A stretch of 64,000 bases of DNA, taken from Torreya grandis. Lineage: Eukaryota > Streptophyta > Pinopsida > Cupressales > Taxaceae. The first letter of the stretch is position 1. Every line of letters starts with the position of its first letter. The translations under genes and the position numbers were made by a program. The notes beneath the pieces were generated by a model. The model was not told where the DNA came from. It ran no database searches and saw only the letters and a program-made list of their open reading frames with translations. The stretch is taken from contig JARHVA010003186.1 of NCBI GenBank assembly GCA_037957365.1, forward strand, positions 380,501 to 444,500, given 5' to 3'. Of this stretch, positions 11,446-23,479 are shown in pieces.

Positions 11446-11728
11446 TTAAAAGATGCCCAAATATAGCCAAGTGGATTTTATCTTTTGAATAACAATAACT
11501 AAAATGCTACATATTATAAGGGAATATTCTAAATTTGAATTTACAAAGCAAAGTAGAATATTACTTAAGGCCTTGGTTTCCTTGGCTAAACTAGTTGTGT
11601 TCATTGTGCTTGAATGGGAACTTGTTGTTTTTCTTCCTTTTGATGCACTTAATGTGCATCCTATATCACTAGGGAACATGAGGAAAGTAATAAACTCAAT
11701 TTTAACTCTTGAAAGACTCGAGGCTTGA
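11446..11728. other. array-borne overlapping ORFs, representative copy
   Basis: Just upstream of each unit's TATA box (minus-strand sense) is a ~230-bp stretch that is open on both strands in several units. Plus-strand versions lie at 9350-9532, 11504-11728, 12538-12732, 13583-13807 and 14616-14840 (60-74 codons; shared words ITREYSKFEFTK and LEGEL). Minus-strand versions lie at 11446-11679 and 16537-16812 (shared words NILLCFVNSNLEYS and KSTWLYLGIF or a variant). Other units have stops in it. I do not recognise either product. Because U3 coding regions exist in related LTRs here, the minus-strand reading could be the last piece of such an ORF, but this is inference. Confidence 0.35.
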
Positions 11729-14700
11729 GTTGTTTACACAATAACTACTAAAAATATAAAAGCAATAGAGATATGGATACTACTTGTAAGTCTACAAGTA
11801 GACCCTTCTGTAGGGAAGACAAATTATACAATAGTGACACTTTATTTATTTCTAATCTTTATTGAATTGCTCCAAACTTTTCCAATTATTTCCCAAGCAC
11901 AAATAAATGATGAATATTTATAGAATGAGATAAACTAAGGTGACTAATGGGGTAGATCCAAAGGTAAGTAGGTTAGGTAAAGAAGAAAGTTTGTTTCAGA
12001 TGGTTAGAGGTGTTAATTATTTTAACCTCTATGATAATAATTGTAAAACTAGAATTCACCAACCCTAGTGTAATACTTGAAGCCAAATGAAAGTTGTAGA
12101 GACTTCAAAGTAAAGGAGGTGCATAGATCTGAAAGCATATGTTGTACGAAACCACATCAAATTATATAAGCACAGTCAATTGAAAATAAGATGAAATAAA
12201 TCACATAAACTAGTAGATTTTTTATCCTAGTGTTAAATGAAAACCAATAGATGCATCCATTGATATTATTACCATATTATTTAGTAGAAAAGAAACCATT
12301 AATTCTCTAAAATCATGAGAAGAAGAAATTATAGAACACACAATAAAGCATTAAGACAATCTCATGAATTTTTAGCTCTTTTGCATTAATTCTCTAAGAA
12401 CTATTCATAAAAATAACAATGAGGGGGAATATCCCTATATATAGGACTCAAAATGTTTATGCAAGTTCAAGTGGGCCCATTAAAATATGCCCAAATATAA
12501 CCAAATGGATTTTATCTTTTGAATTAAAATAACTAAAATGCCACATATTACAAGGGAATATTCTAAATTTAAATTTACAAAGAAAACAAAAATATTCTTC
12601 AAGGCCATGGTTGCCTTGGTTGAGCTAGCTATGGCCATTGTGCTTGAAGGGGAACTTACTGTTTTCCATCCTATTAATGCACGTAATGTGCTTCTTATGT
12701 CACTAGGGAATAGGAGGAAAGTAATAAACTAAATTTTAAGTCTTGGAAGACTCAGGGCTTGAGTTTTTTACATAAATACTACTAAAAATATAAAAATAAT
12801 AAAGATATGGACACCAATTTTAAGTCTACAAGCAGACCCTACTGTAGGGATATTAGATTATACAACAATGACACTTTATTTCTTGATAATTTTTGTGAAA
12901 TTGATCTAAAATTTGAAAATTATTTCCCAACACACACAAACCATGAATATTTATAAAATGAGCTAAAATAAAGTGTCTCATGGGGTTGATCCAAAGGTAA
13001 GTAGGGTAGGGTAGAAAATAAAGTTTACTTAAAATGGTTAGAGGTGTTAGTTATTCTAATATTTATGACAATAACACATAAAAATAGCATTCACCAACCC
13101 TAGTATCATACTCAAATCCAAATTAATGAATTTGAGACTTCAAAGGAAAAGAGGTGCATTTATTGTAAAGCATATGTTGCACAAAAGTTACTTATTCACA
13201 TAAAATTGCATAAGCACATTCAACTGTAAATAAGATTAGATAGAGCACATAGACTAGAAAAGTTATTATCCTAGTGTTAAACTCAAACCAATAGATGCAT
13301 ACATTGTTATTATTTCTAGATTAGTAAGTAGAAAATAAACCATTAATTCTCTAAAATCATGAGAAGTAGAAAGTTTATAACACACAATAGAGCATTCAAA
13401 CAATCTCATGAATTCTTAACTCTTTTTGTATTAATTCTCTAACAACTATTCTTAAAAATTACAATGAGGGATAATACCCCTGTATATAGGCCTCAAAATG
13501 TTTATGAAAGTTCAAGTAGGCCCATTAAAATATGCCCAAATATAGTGAAGTTGACTTTAGTTATTGACTAATAATAACTAAAATGGCACATGTTACAAGG
13601 GAATATTCCAAATTTGAATTTACAAAACAAATCATAATATTCCCTAAGGCACTGGTTGTCTTGGCTAAGCTAGCTATGGCTATTGTGCTTGAAGGGGAAC
13701 TTGTTATTTTTCTTCCTTTTTATGCACTTAATGTGCTTCCTATGTCACTAGAGAATGCAAGGAAAGTAATAAACTCAATTTTAAGTCCTGAAAGACTCGA
13801 GGCTTGAGTTTTTTACATGACTACTATTGAAAATAGAAAAATAATAGAGATATGGCCACCACTTGTAAGTCTACAAGTAGATCCTATTGTAGGGATAATT
13901 AATAATGTAAGAGTGATACTTTATTTCTTTCTAATCTTTGTTAAATTACTCTATACTTTCCCAAGCACAAAAAAACCATGAATATTTATAAAATGAGCTA
14001 AACTAAAGTGAATCACGGGGTAGATCCAAAGGTAAGCAGGGTAGGGTATAAAAGAAAATTTTCTTTAGATGGTTATATGTATTAATTCTTCTAACCTCTA
14101 TGACAATAACATGTAAAAATAGCATTCACCAACCCTAGTGTAATACTCAAATCCAAATGAACATAGTTGAGACTTTAAAGGAAAGGAGGTACATATATCT
14201 AGAAGCATATGTTGCATGAAAGTTACTTATTCATATCAAATTGCATAAGCACATTAAACTATAAATAAGATGAAACAGAGCACATAAACCAACATATTTG
14301 TTAGCCTAGTGTTAAACTAAACCAATAGATGCATACATTAATACTATTGCCAAATTAGTCAGCAGAAAAGAAACCATTAATTCTCTAAAAGCCTGAGAAG
14401 TAAAAACTACAAAACACACAATAGAGCATTCAGACAATCTCATGAATTCTTATCTCTTTTGCATTAATTCTCTAATAACTATTCCTAAAAATTATAATGA
14501 GGGGGAATCTCCCTATATATATGCCTCAAAATGTTTATACAAGTACAAGTGGGCCCATTGAAATATGCCCAAATATAGCTAAGTAGATTTTATATTTTGA
14601 ATAACAATAACTAAAATGCCACATATTACAAGGGAATATTCTAAATTTAAATTTTTAAAGAAAAGTAGAATATTCTTGAAGGCCCTAGTTACCTTGGTTG

Positions 14701-16821
14701 AGCTGGTTGTGGCCATTGTGCTTGAAGGGGAAATTATTGTTGTCCTTCATGTTGATGCACTTAATGTACTTCCTATGTCACTAGGGAACAAGAGGAAAGT
14801 AATAAACTCAATTTTAAGTCCTAGAAGGATCAGGGCTTGATTTGTTTGCACAACTACTATTAAAAATAGAAAAATAATAGAGATATGGCCACCACTTGTA
14901 AGTCTGCAAGCAGACCTTACTATAGGGACAATATAATATAAAATAATGACACTTTATTTCTTACTAATCTTTGTGAAATTGATCTAAACTTTTCCAATTA
15001 TTTCCCAATCACAAACAAACCATGAATTTTTATAAAATGAGCTAAACTAAAGTGACTCATGGGGTAGATCCAAAGGTAAAAAGGGTAGGGTAGAAAAGAA
15101 AGTTTGCTTTAGATGGTTAGAAGTATCAAATATTCTAACCTCTATAACAATAAAATGTAAAACTATCATTCATCAACCCTAGTATAATACTCAAAGCCAA
15201 ATAAATATAGTTGAGACTTCAAAGGAAATGAGGTGCATATATCTGAAAGCATATGTTACATGAAAGTTACTTATTCACATCAAATTACATAATCACATTC
15301 AACTACAAATAAAATTAAATAGAGTACATAAACAAGTAGATTTGTTAGCCTAGTGTTAAATGCAAACTAATAGATGCATACATTGATATTATTCCCAAAT
15401 TAGTTAGCAAAAAAGAATCCATTAATTCTCTAAAAGCATGGGAAGCAAAAACTATAGAACACACAACAAAGCATTCAGATAATCTCATGAATTTTTATCT
15501 CTTTTGCATTAAATCTTTAAAAACTATTCCTAAAAATTATAATGAGGGTGAATACCCCTATATATAGGCCTCAAAATGTCTATGCAAGTTCAAGTGGGCC
15601 CATGAAAAGATGCCCAAATATAGCCATGTGGATTTTATCTTTTGAATGATATTAACTAAAATACCACATATGACAATGGAATATTCTAAATTTTAATTTA
15701 CAAAGCAAAGAAAAATATTCCTTAAGGTCTTGGTTAGCTTAGCTAAGCTAACTATGGTTATTGTACTTAAAGTGGAACTAATTATTTTCCTTCCTATTGA
15801 TGCACTTAATTTGCTTCCTATGTCATTAGGGTATGTGAGGAAAGTAATAAACTCAATTTTACATATTAGAAGACTTGAGACTTGAGTTGTTTACAAAATT
15901 ACTATTGAAAATAGAAAAACAACAGAGATATGTCCACCACTTATAAGTTTGTAAGTAGACCCTACTATAGGGACAATAGATTATACAATAGTGACACTTT
16001 ATTTCTTGTTAATCTTTGTGAAATTGCTCTAAATTTTGCCAATTATTTCCTAAGCATAAACAAACCTTGCATATTTATAGAATTAGCTAAACTAAAGTGA
16101 CTCATGGGGTAGATCCAAAGGTAAATAGGGTAGAGCATAAAATAAAGTTTTATTCAAATGGTTAGGTGTGAATTCTTCTAACCTCTATGATAATAACATG
16201 TAAAACTAGAAATCACCAATCATAGTGTAATACTCAAAGCCAAATAAATGCAGTTGATACTTCAAAGGAAAGGAGTTTCATATATCTAAAATTATATTTT
16301 GCATGAAATTTACTTATTCACATCAAATTGCATAATCACATTCAATAATAAATAAGATGAAATAAAACACATAAACTAGTAGATTTGTTATCTTAGTGTT
16401 AAACTCAAACCAACAGATGCATAAATTTATATTATTACTAGATTAATTCTCTAACAACTATTCTTAAAAATTAAAATGAGGTGGAATACCCTTATATATA
16501 GGCCTTAAAATGTTTACTCAAATTAAATTGGGCCCATTAAAATATGCCCAAATATAGACAAGTTGCTTTTATATTTTGAATAACAATAACTAAAATGCCA
16601 CATAGTACAAGGGAATATTCTAAATTTGAATTTACAAAGCAAAGTAGAATATTCCTCAAGGCCTTGGTTGCCTTGGTTGAGCTAGTTATGGTCATTGCAC
16701 TTAAATGATAACTTGTTATTTTACTTCTTATTGATGCACTTAATGTGCTTCCTATGTCACTAAGGAATGGGAAGAAAGCAATAAACTTAATTTTAAGTCC
16801 TAAAAGACTCAAGGCTTGAGT

Positions 16822-17115
16822 TAAAGCATTGAAGAATTGAAGAATTTTAGCAAGAATCAGGATGTTTTAAATAAATGGTTTGATAAATGAGCCAAAATTA
16901 AAGCATTTTACATATTAAACTTTTTCCTATTATTTGACAAGGCCCATGAGAAGAAGGGATAACATGACAAGTTCAATCCTCTCAAGATTGCACCATATCA
17001 AGTGGCAAAAATATTGGGAAACAATGCATTCAGGCTTAAAGACCTGTAAGGGAATGACTTAACCTTTCCATTCAATGATCAGTACATGAAACATTATTTC
17101 TCTACCACTCTATTT
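16822..17115 (+). pseudogene. C-terminal tail of gypsy-3 pol (integrase end)
   Basis: Immediately after the array, the plus strand reads, with two stops, the tail typical of plant gypsy integrases: AKIKAFYILNFFLLFDKAHEKKG, HDKFNPLKIAPYQVAKILG, NNAFRLKDL, then FPFNDQYMKHYFS (ends near 17100). The order basic stretch, GDLVLLFDKA-like motif, GPY-like motif and LPVNG..LK.YF-like end is that of gypsy pol. The rest of the element upstream is missing: its place is taken by the tandem array. The homologous end in gypsy-2 is at 55118-55303. Confidence 0.8.
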
Positions 17116-18157
17116 CAAAACTTCAAAAGGATGGTAATCTTGTTTAGAGTTAGAGTAGGTAGGAGTAGAATAGTTTTCTTTCCTGCTTTGCTTTCTTATT
17201 GTGTTCTTTCTTGATTTTTGCTTGTTGTTCATTTTCTATTATGTGTTGTAGCTTAGTAATAATTCATTTGGATAGTAATTCATTATATCAATCTATGTTA
17301 TTCTAGTCCTAAGATTAGGAAGAATGGATTATTGATTTTAAACATTGGTCATTCAAATTTTGGAAACCTATAGCAATGTTTTAATTAAGGAAAACTAGTT
17401 GAGGTTAATTAAAAGTTAATTTTCTCATAAAAATACTATGTCATTTAAAGACTGTAATATAGTTTATATGAATGAAAATTTTCTTGAATGAGAGTTTGAA
17501 TCTGTGTGGACCATCATAATTTCACTTAAATTCACCAAGTAAATTACCAAGGCATAACTTGATATCTGAAAGTAAATTACATCCAAACTATATATTGGCA
17601 AAACCTTAGACCTAGATAATACTAATTCCCAACCATTTTAGTTTATGAATGCAAGTATATTAAAAAAAACTAAAAAATGATACACCATGAAGTGAAATCA
17701 TAAAATACTTTCAAATTTCATGAATGGTGATTTAGGCAATTTATACCACAGCTATGGATGCCTAGCTAGCAGTAGAGTAAGGTGTGAAGGGGAGCCATAG
17801 GTATCTCTATCAAGGATATGGATGCATAGTTGTAAGTAGTCAAACACCTAATCCATCCTCAACTAAACAAAGTATAATAATATAAAATCTAAAGAATACT
17901 TAATTAAATTCATGTTTGATGTCTTGAAACTTGAAAGTTATCATTTATGAACCCAATGCCAATGGTTAACAAAACTCAAAGCACACACATAGTATGATTG
18001 TCTACAAGGTTTAAACATTATTTCAAGACTATGGGCTTTCATTAGTTTTGAAAAAAAAATTGGTAATGATTGAAGATCATAATGAGATAACTAATTTTTT
18101 GATTTATCTTTAAATAGAATATCTAGATTTTAATATTTCCCCATAGAGTTAGCCATT
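17116..18157 (+). other. 3' untranslated region of gypsy-3
   Basis: Non-coding region between the pol tail and the LTR. It is related to the corresponding part of gypsy-2 on the other strand: GTTTAGAGTTAGAGTAGGTAG near 17140 matches the reverse complement of about 54935-54965; the block at 17745-17830 (GGAGCCATAGGTATCTCTAT) matches 54270-54350; and the end, TCTAGATTTTAATATTT...CCATT|TGTTGA, matches 53928-53980. This conserved end places the LTR border at 18158. Confidence 0.65.
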
Positions 18158-19599
18158 TGTTGATGATCAACATTCCCCTATTCTTAGAATGGGGACCCTC
18201 CTTTCTTTAATTTTCAAAAAGTGCCCAAGATTCTAAGCATATTAAATCATTTGACTGCATGGAAAATTGATTGAATTTACCAATACTTGTGTTTCTAGAG
18301 TTTTTGGTTAATCATTCATTCTGAAATAAGGATTGATAATTAAAAATATTCAAATTATTACAATTATTCTTCAAGTGTTATTCAAAAATGAATTATTGAC
18401 CATGCATGGTTCAATTATATGTAGATAGGCTTTTATTAAGGAAGTACGACCTGGCTCTCTAATAGACATAAACACAACAAGCTTCATTACATTTTATTAA
18501 ATTAAAATTATGTTGTGTTTAAGGCATTTTCTTTCAAAGTTTTTACTTTAAATTTGCCTAATATGGTTAATGACATCTTCAAAAAGTTAACTTAGTTTCT
18601 CACTTGACCTCTTAGTTCACCAAATTAAAGTTATGGTTTATGATGCCTCATGGGATGTCAAAGTTTAGACTACAATCTAAAAGGATAGATGCCTACCTCA
18701 TCAGGCCTCGCAACACCTTAAGGGTTCATCACATCCCATGAGAGATACCTAGAGTAAATCTACCAAGTCTATGAGATATGTGGCATCGTCTATAAGGATC
18801 ACAAGAAACTAGCCATTGGAATTCAAATCCCAAGGCTACGTGTCAAGATCTTAGCCCTTTAAAGGAGGTGAGGCCTTTGGTGGAGGTAGTAGTTACACCT
18901 TCTCCATCACAAACAATTCAGCATTAGGGTTGTCTCTCCTACTTCCTACTAGAAAGGAATAATATATCATAGGTTAGGAGTGTGTTTGTTTACCTCTTTC
19001 ATTCTTTTATAAACAACCCTTGAACATATTTGGTGAACCCTCAACACTAGACCATATGAACCTATTCCCATATAGGCCTCTCACCAAACCTATAATTAGA
19101 CCATGACTATGTCATTTCCCACCATCAACCCCTTCATCATATTATCCACTTCTCAGGTCTCTATAATGGCCATTTTAATTCTAGTTCTGCCTGGGCTTAT
19201 GCCTAGGCCTGGTCCATAACTTCCTAAGAAGAGTCCCATTATCATCATACCCCAAGTTCCTATGTTCATAACTAGTGCTTCAACTATCAATAGTTCATCA
19301 TTAGGAATGACACTTCATGATTCATCTCATAGCTATGCATTTTATTAATGAAATCCATAATTACTTCTTAGACATCAGTTTTCCAAATAATAACCTCCAC
19401 TCAGTAATTACCTCCATTTACTCATTCTCTGAGTGGTTCTTCAAACAAATCATGGATAAAATAAATGCAATTGAATAAAATGGAGAACCAATATTTGGTC
19501 ATAATAGACCCTCCATAGGTCACATTAGAATTTGATAAGAAAGTTAGAGAAATGAAGAGATTGACCAAGAGGAAGGTCAACCATCCTAACAAAAAAATT

Positions 19600-20370
19600 A
19601 TGTATAAGTCAGAGGAGACTCTATACCCCCTCTCATCTTTAAAAGCATACAATGATATAGCTATTGAATTAATAAAAGGAGTGTAACAAAGAGAAACTGA
19701 TCTGGAGTAGCAACACAAAGCCACATTGCTGGATGAAACCATAACAAAGGTAGAATGGGATGTGGGACAATTGTTTGACACATTGAACATCTTGGTCTAA
19801 TACAAGGTAAAGGGAGATGACAGCAATATAATCAACTTGGATATTTTGATTCAAATGAAAAAATTTAAGGACTTAAATTTGATCCCCTTGAAGGACTTGA
19901 TCATTTATCAGTCCTATATAATTGGCAGAAGGAAAGAATTAAACTAATGGATTGATGAAATGAGATCCTTGGGATTAAATCTCACTCATCAACGTGACAA
20001 AATCATAATTTTGATAAATGAGGTTGAGATCACGTACCTTCCCAATAATTATGGGTCCATTTTTAGAAAGGACACCTTTAGAGCCTAACTACAAAACTTT
20101 ATTATGAGCTTTAGAAAGTATACCATGGCTAAAAGAGTAACCTTCAGGTAGGAGATGGTAGATTTGGTAGCATGTGCCAACCAAAGGATAGAAAAGGTTG
20201 TGGATATTAATGAAGCTATAAGATCTCTCTTGAGAAGACATGATGCAATGGAAGGGCTTAAAATCAGACTATTGAAGTAACCTATTATTGATCTAAAATT
20301 TATTGACAACATCTACAAGATATGCTCTAAAGCATGGAGAGGGCAAATAGAAGCTAAAAAATAAGCAACC
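19600..20370 (+). pseudogene. U3-embedded coding remnant of gypsy-3 LTR, function unknown
   Basis: One plus-strand frame stays protein-like for about 250 codons with only scattered stops: ETLYPLSSLKAYNDIAIEL, VEWDVGQLFDTLNILV, LIQMKKFKDLNLIPLKDL, INEVEITYLPNNYGSIFRKD, then VACANQRIEKVVDINEAIRS and LKFIDNIYKICSKAWRG. The segment is rich in Leu, Ile, Lys and Glu and looks helical, possibly coiled coil. It precedes the LTR's TATA box, the same position as the long ORFs in the 6-kb LTRs at 24641 and 47955, though I could not align the proteins by eye. Stops at former Gln or Trp positions indicate decay. I recognise no family. Confidence 0.5.
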
Positions 20371-20734
20371 AGCAAGCCACAAACCATCAACATATGAACC
20401 TCTACCTCCTCGACCCCTCTTATTATATCTTATTATTCAACTAGAACTAACATTCCTTATTCAATTTTTTTAGGTTCCCATCCATCTTATTCTATGCTAG
20501 GAGCTTCATCATTAACCGCACTAGTAGGATCTCAACTTATTACTTTAGGAACAAGATATCCATATGTTGAGCTTTATCTTGATGATAACCATGTCCTAAT
20601 TCCCTTCAAATGCATTGTAAAATATTCCCATTTTTTAATAAGTAATATTATTTAATTTTAGGACATTAGGGACCTTATCCACTAATAGGTGTCATATATC
20701 CAGTTCTCTTGTAACTATCGTATGCATTTCATGG

Positions 20735-20745
20735 CCTATATATAG
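20735..20745 (+). promoter_or_regulatory. TATA box of gypsy-3 LTR
   Basis: CCTATATATAG within GGCCTATATATAGAG, the same core as the array anchors in the opposite orientation, followed by the related R-U5 sequence. Confidence 0.6.
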
Positions 20746-21480
20746 AGTTTTCCTCCTTTATTATACTTCAAAATAGAATTTTATGAGATTAATGCAAAGA
20801 GAAATAATAATTCTTACAATTCTCTTATTGTTTTCATTAATTTCATATGTTCTTTTTTGTCAAAATCTTTTCTAATAACACATGATTTCATTTTCTTGAA
20901 TGGTTAAATCTAATAATATTGTTTTGAATGCATCTTGTTAGTTTGTGATTTCTTCTATGTTAACAAAGTTTTTCTATGTATGTTGTGTTTCCTTCTATTC
21001 TGCAAACAAATGTGCTAAAATCAATTTATTATAGGTAGTCATTTCAAAGCATACTTTATAGATATATGCATTATATCCACCCTATAATCTCCATTGCATT
21101 TAGGATACTTTGATTCCAACACTAGGATTTTATATGTGTGAGTTTTATTTACATTATTTCTAGAAGAAACTAAAGGAGATCGGTTAGTCTTTATTGTTGC
21201 AAAGAAAACTTTATTTTATGCTCTACCCTACTTAATTGTTGAAATTTTTTACATGAATCACTCTAAATTAATGCTCTTTATAAATATCCACTTGTTTGTT
21301 TAAATTTTGGGCATAAATTGGCAAAATACAAAAGTAATTCTACATCAAAATTATATAAAGAAATTTTAGATAGATTGTGTCACTATTGAGTTCTTGTTAT
21401 CCCTATAGTAGGTCCTACTTATAGAATAAAGGTGGTGGCCACATAATCATCTATCAAAACTAAATTAATCCCTAATGTAT

Positions 21481-22039
21481 TCTAGAACTTACATTATAAA
21501 TTGAAAAATATTATTCTATTGTCCACATTATTTTGTTGACATAGATATACATTAACAGTTTCCCAAATACCACTCACTAAATATATTTAAAGTGTATCTA
21601 ATTTTCAAGAATAATAACATGTAAGGCTTCAAACTTGGAGAAATAATTCTTATACCTATAATAGGAGAATATAAATATGAACCTTTAATTCACTAATGCA
21701 TGCCATCTCATTGATAACAACTACCCTACACTGGTCGCCCAAGTCCTAGGTGACCAAGTCATGTCTAAAGAAAATTAGTTCTCATCATTATTATCATGGT
21801 GCACAAAATACTAGCCAACTATGCACAAACTATAATCACTTTGAGCTCAAGGGAAAAACATTAAAGTAGAGACAAATGTAATATATGAGCTCTTGGAAGA
21901 ATATGAACAAGTTCTAGATACAGATGCACTCCAAGTCAAGTATATTATATAAGGCATGCTAAATTGTAAGTGGAAGTAATAACTTACTAATTCATTATCT
22001 GTATCTAAGCCAAAGTTAGGTAGGGTATAAAAATCCAAA
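21481..22039. other. non-coding stretch after gypsy-3 LTR
   Basis: AT-rich, no open frame worth reporting and no repeat recognised. The internal part of an element belonging to the LTR would be expected here, but no primer-binding site can be seen. Confidence 0.4.
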
Positions 22040-22640
22040 GTTATAATGGAATATCATTTAGCTACATCTGAATCAATGGCAAATGCACTCAAACAAATGC
22101 TTGATTCATGGGATAATGTCATGAATAAACTATAAACCTAGGAAAATGAGATTATGTGCACTTCATTTGATGTTATTAAAATGCATAAGCATGCAAATCA
22201 ATTAGAGGAGTTATCCTAATACATCTAGTTTAAAGTGTCAAATTCTGGGGAACTCATCACTATTAAAAAATACAAGGATATTTAGAATCTGATGGTGATT
22301 CAGGTCCTACTACGCACATTACTCATTATGGTGCAAGAGTTGATTACTAGTTAGAAAATTCTTAAACAAGATTTATCCTTACTTAATCCCACCATTGCAT
22401 AACCTTTTTTTAGCCTCAATTAATCCCTCGACAATAGTTGTAATAGGTGATCTAATAATATAAGACTGATACATGTTTGTAACCATTAATCTAACATCTA
22501 ACACAACCTCTTCCAATGGATTCTATAGAACCAAGTGCTTCATCTGCATCTCAAGTAGAACCATCATCATAATAACCTTATAATTATCTAATTCAGAGCA
22601 TTCCACCACCACTTAATAGGTATTGAATAATTAATTTTTT
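22040..22640 (+). pseudogene. degenerate coding region, helical protein of unknown function
   Basis: A plus-strand frame from about 22045 reads MEYHLATSESMANALKQML, DSWDNVMNKL, ENEIMCTSFDVIKMHKHANQ, LEELS, FKVSNSGELITIKKYKDI, NLMVIQVLLRTLLIMVQELI and LKQDLSLLNPTIA, interrupted by stops at likely Gln codons. After that comes Ser/Thr/Pro-rich sequence. The composition suggests helices then a low-complexity tail. It may be part of a retroelement ORF such as the U3 ORFs in this window, but no direct match was found. No family recognised. Confidence 0.4.
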
Positions 22641-23479
22641 TTAGTTTTCATAAGTTTTTGCATAATTCTATAGCATGGCCTTAAGCATTAGGAATGGGAC
22701 CAAGTTGGTTGAAACCTATAAAGGGTGACTACCTAGTTAGGTTAGAGTATTGAAAACATGTGGGGGTGGAGGATAGTATGATACTTAGTTTAAAACCTAA
22801 AATAGTGGATAAGTAGTGTATAAAGGGTTAAAAATATCAAATGGCACCTGGATTGATAACTACAACTCTTATTTTTGGTTTAGTTCCATAGCTTAATCAA
22901 AATTGTAAAGATTTAGATTAGGATACATTATTGTGACTTTGTCCTGGGATTCAAAAATTGTTTAGGCTTGGGAAAGTGTTTAGAGTTGAATAGGGAAACC
23001 AAAATCATAGAGTTTGATTAATTTACATGTGTGTGACATGCACTATTTTTCATTTTACATATCTTTTTATATGTTTTCAACTTTTTTGAGAATAAAAATA
23101 GACTTCAGAATATAAAGAGTCCTTTTTAGGCATAGCAAAAGTCTAGACTATGAAGTGATATCACTTTTGAAAATTCTATATATAACACTCAATTATATTT
23201 GGATATGGTTCTGATGTGATAAAGAATAGCATATATCATTCTAAAATTGTATTATTATATATATTTTATCATTTTTCTATGCATAGTGAATATTCTACTT
23301 ATTTAAATAAGTTAATCATATAGTTTATATCATTTTTATGATTCTAATAAGTATATGTTTCTTTGCATAAATATCTCTACTTTTCCTATTAATGAATACA
23401 TTCAGTCTAAATTGCCATATATTATTTAATTTTGTCACTTATTACATAAGTTATCCCTAAATTAGCATGTTTTAAAGGG
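22641..23479. other. gene-free stretch
   Basis: AT-rich with short runs of A and T. No motif, repeat or open frame was seen on either strand that could be supported. Confidence 0.4.

Larger units (their letters stand above)
8500..16821 (-). repeat. tandem array of eight ~1.04-kb LTR-derived units
   Basis: A segment running from ATTGATGCACTTAATGTG through AATAAACTCAATTTTAAG recurs nine times, giving eight periods. A fixed anchor, CCCCTATATATAGGCC or a close variant, occurs at 9311, 10353, 11398, 12431, 13477, 14510, 15555 and 16489, so spacing is about 1033-1046 bp, except the last (about 934), which has an internal deletion. On the minus strand each unit reads GGCCTATATATAGGGG, then a GAGAATTAATGC region, then CTACCCTACTTACCTTTGG and GTGTCACTATTG. 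The same order is seen downstream of the TATA box in the gypsy-3 LTR (20735-21480), and a weaker version in the 47955 LTR. The units therefore look like the promoter, R and U5 end of an LTR in tandem, without internal retrotransposon sequence between them. Confidence 0.92.
18158..21480 (+). mobile_element. LTR of gypsy-3 (start fixed, right end approximate)
   Basis: It begins TGTTGATGATCAACAT, preceded by CCATT, and continues CCCCTATTC...GGGGACCC. Gypsy-2 read on its minus strand has CCATT, then TGTTGAGGTCAACAT, then ACCCCTATTTTTG...AGGGACCC, so both junctions agree and fix the LTR start. A TATA box lies at 20735-20745, about 2.6 kb in. From there to about 21480 the sequence matches the minus strand of the array units (for example GTGTCACTATTG, CCCTATAGTAGG, GTGGTGGCCA), giving R and U5. 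The right end has no clear CA terminus. U3 contains a coding-like region (19600-20370). Confidence 0.65.

Noticed and set aside
19026..19046. TTTGGTGAACCCTCAACA as a primer-binding site
   Set aside because: It lies inside the gypsy-3 LTR, whose start at 18158 is fixed by the junction shared with gypsy-2, and before the TATA box; a primer site must follow the LTR.
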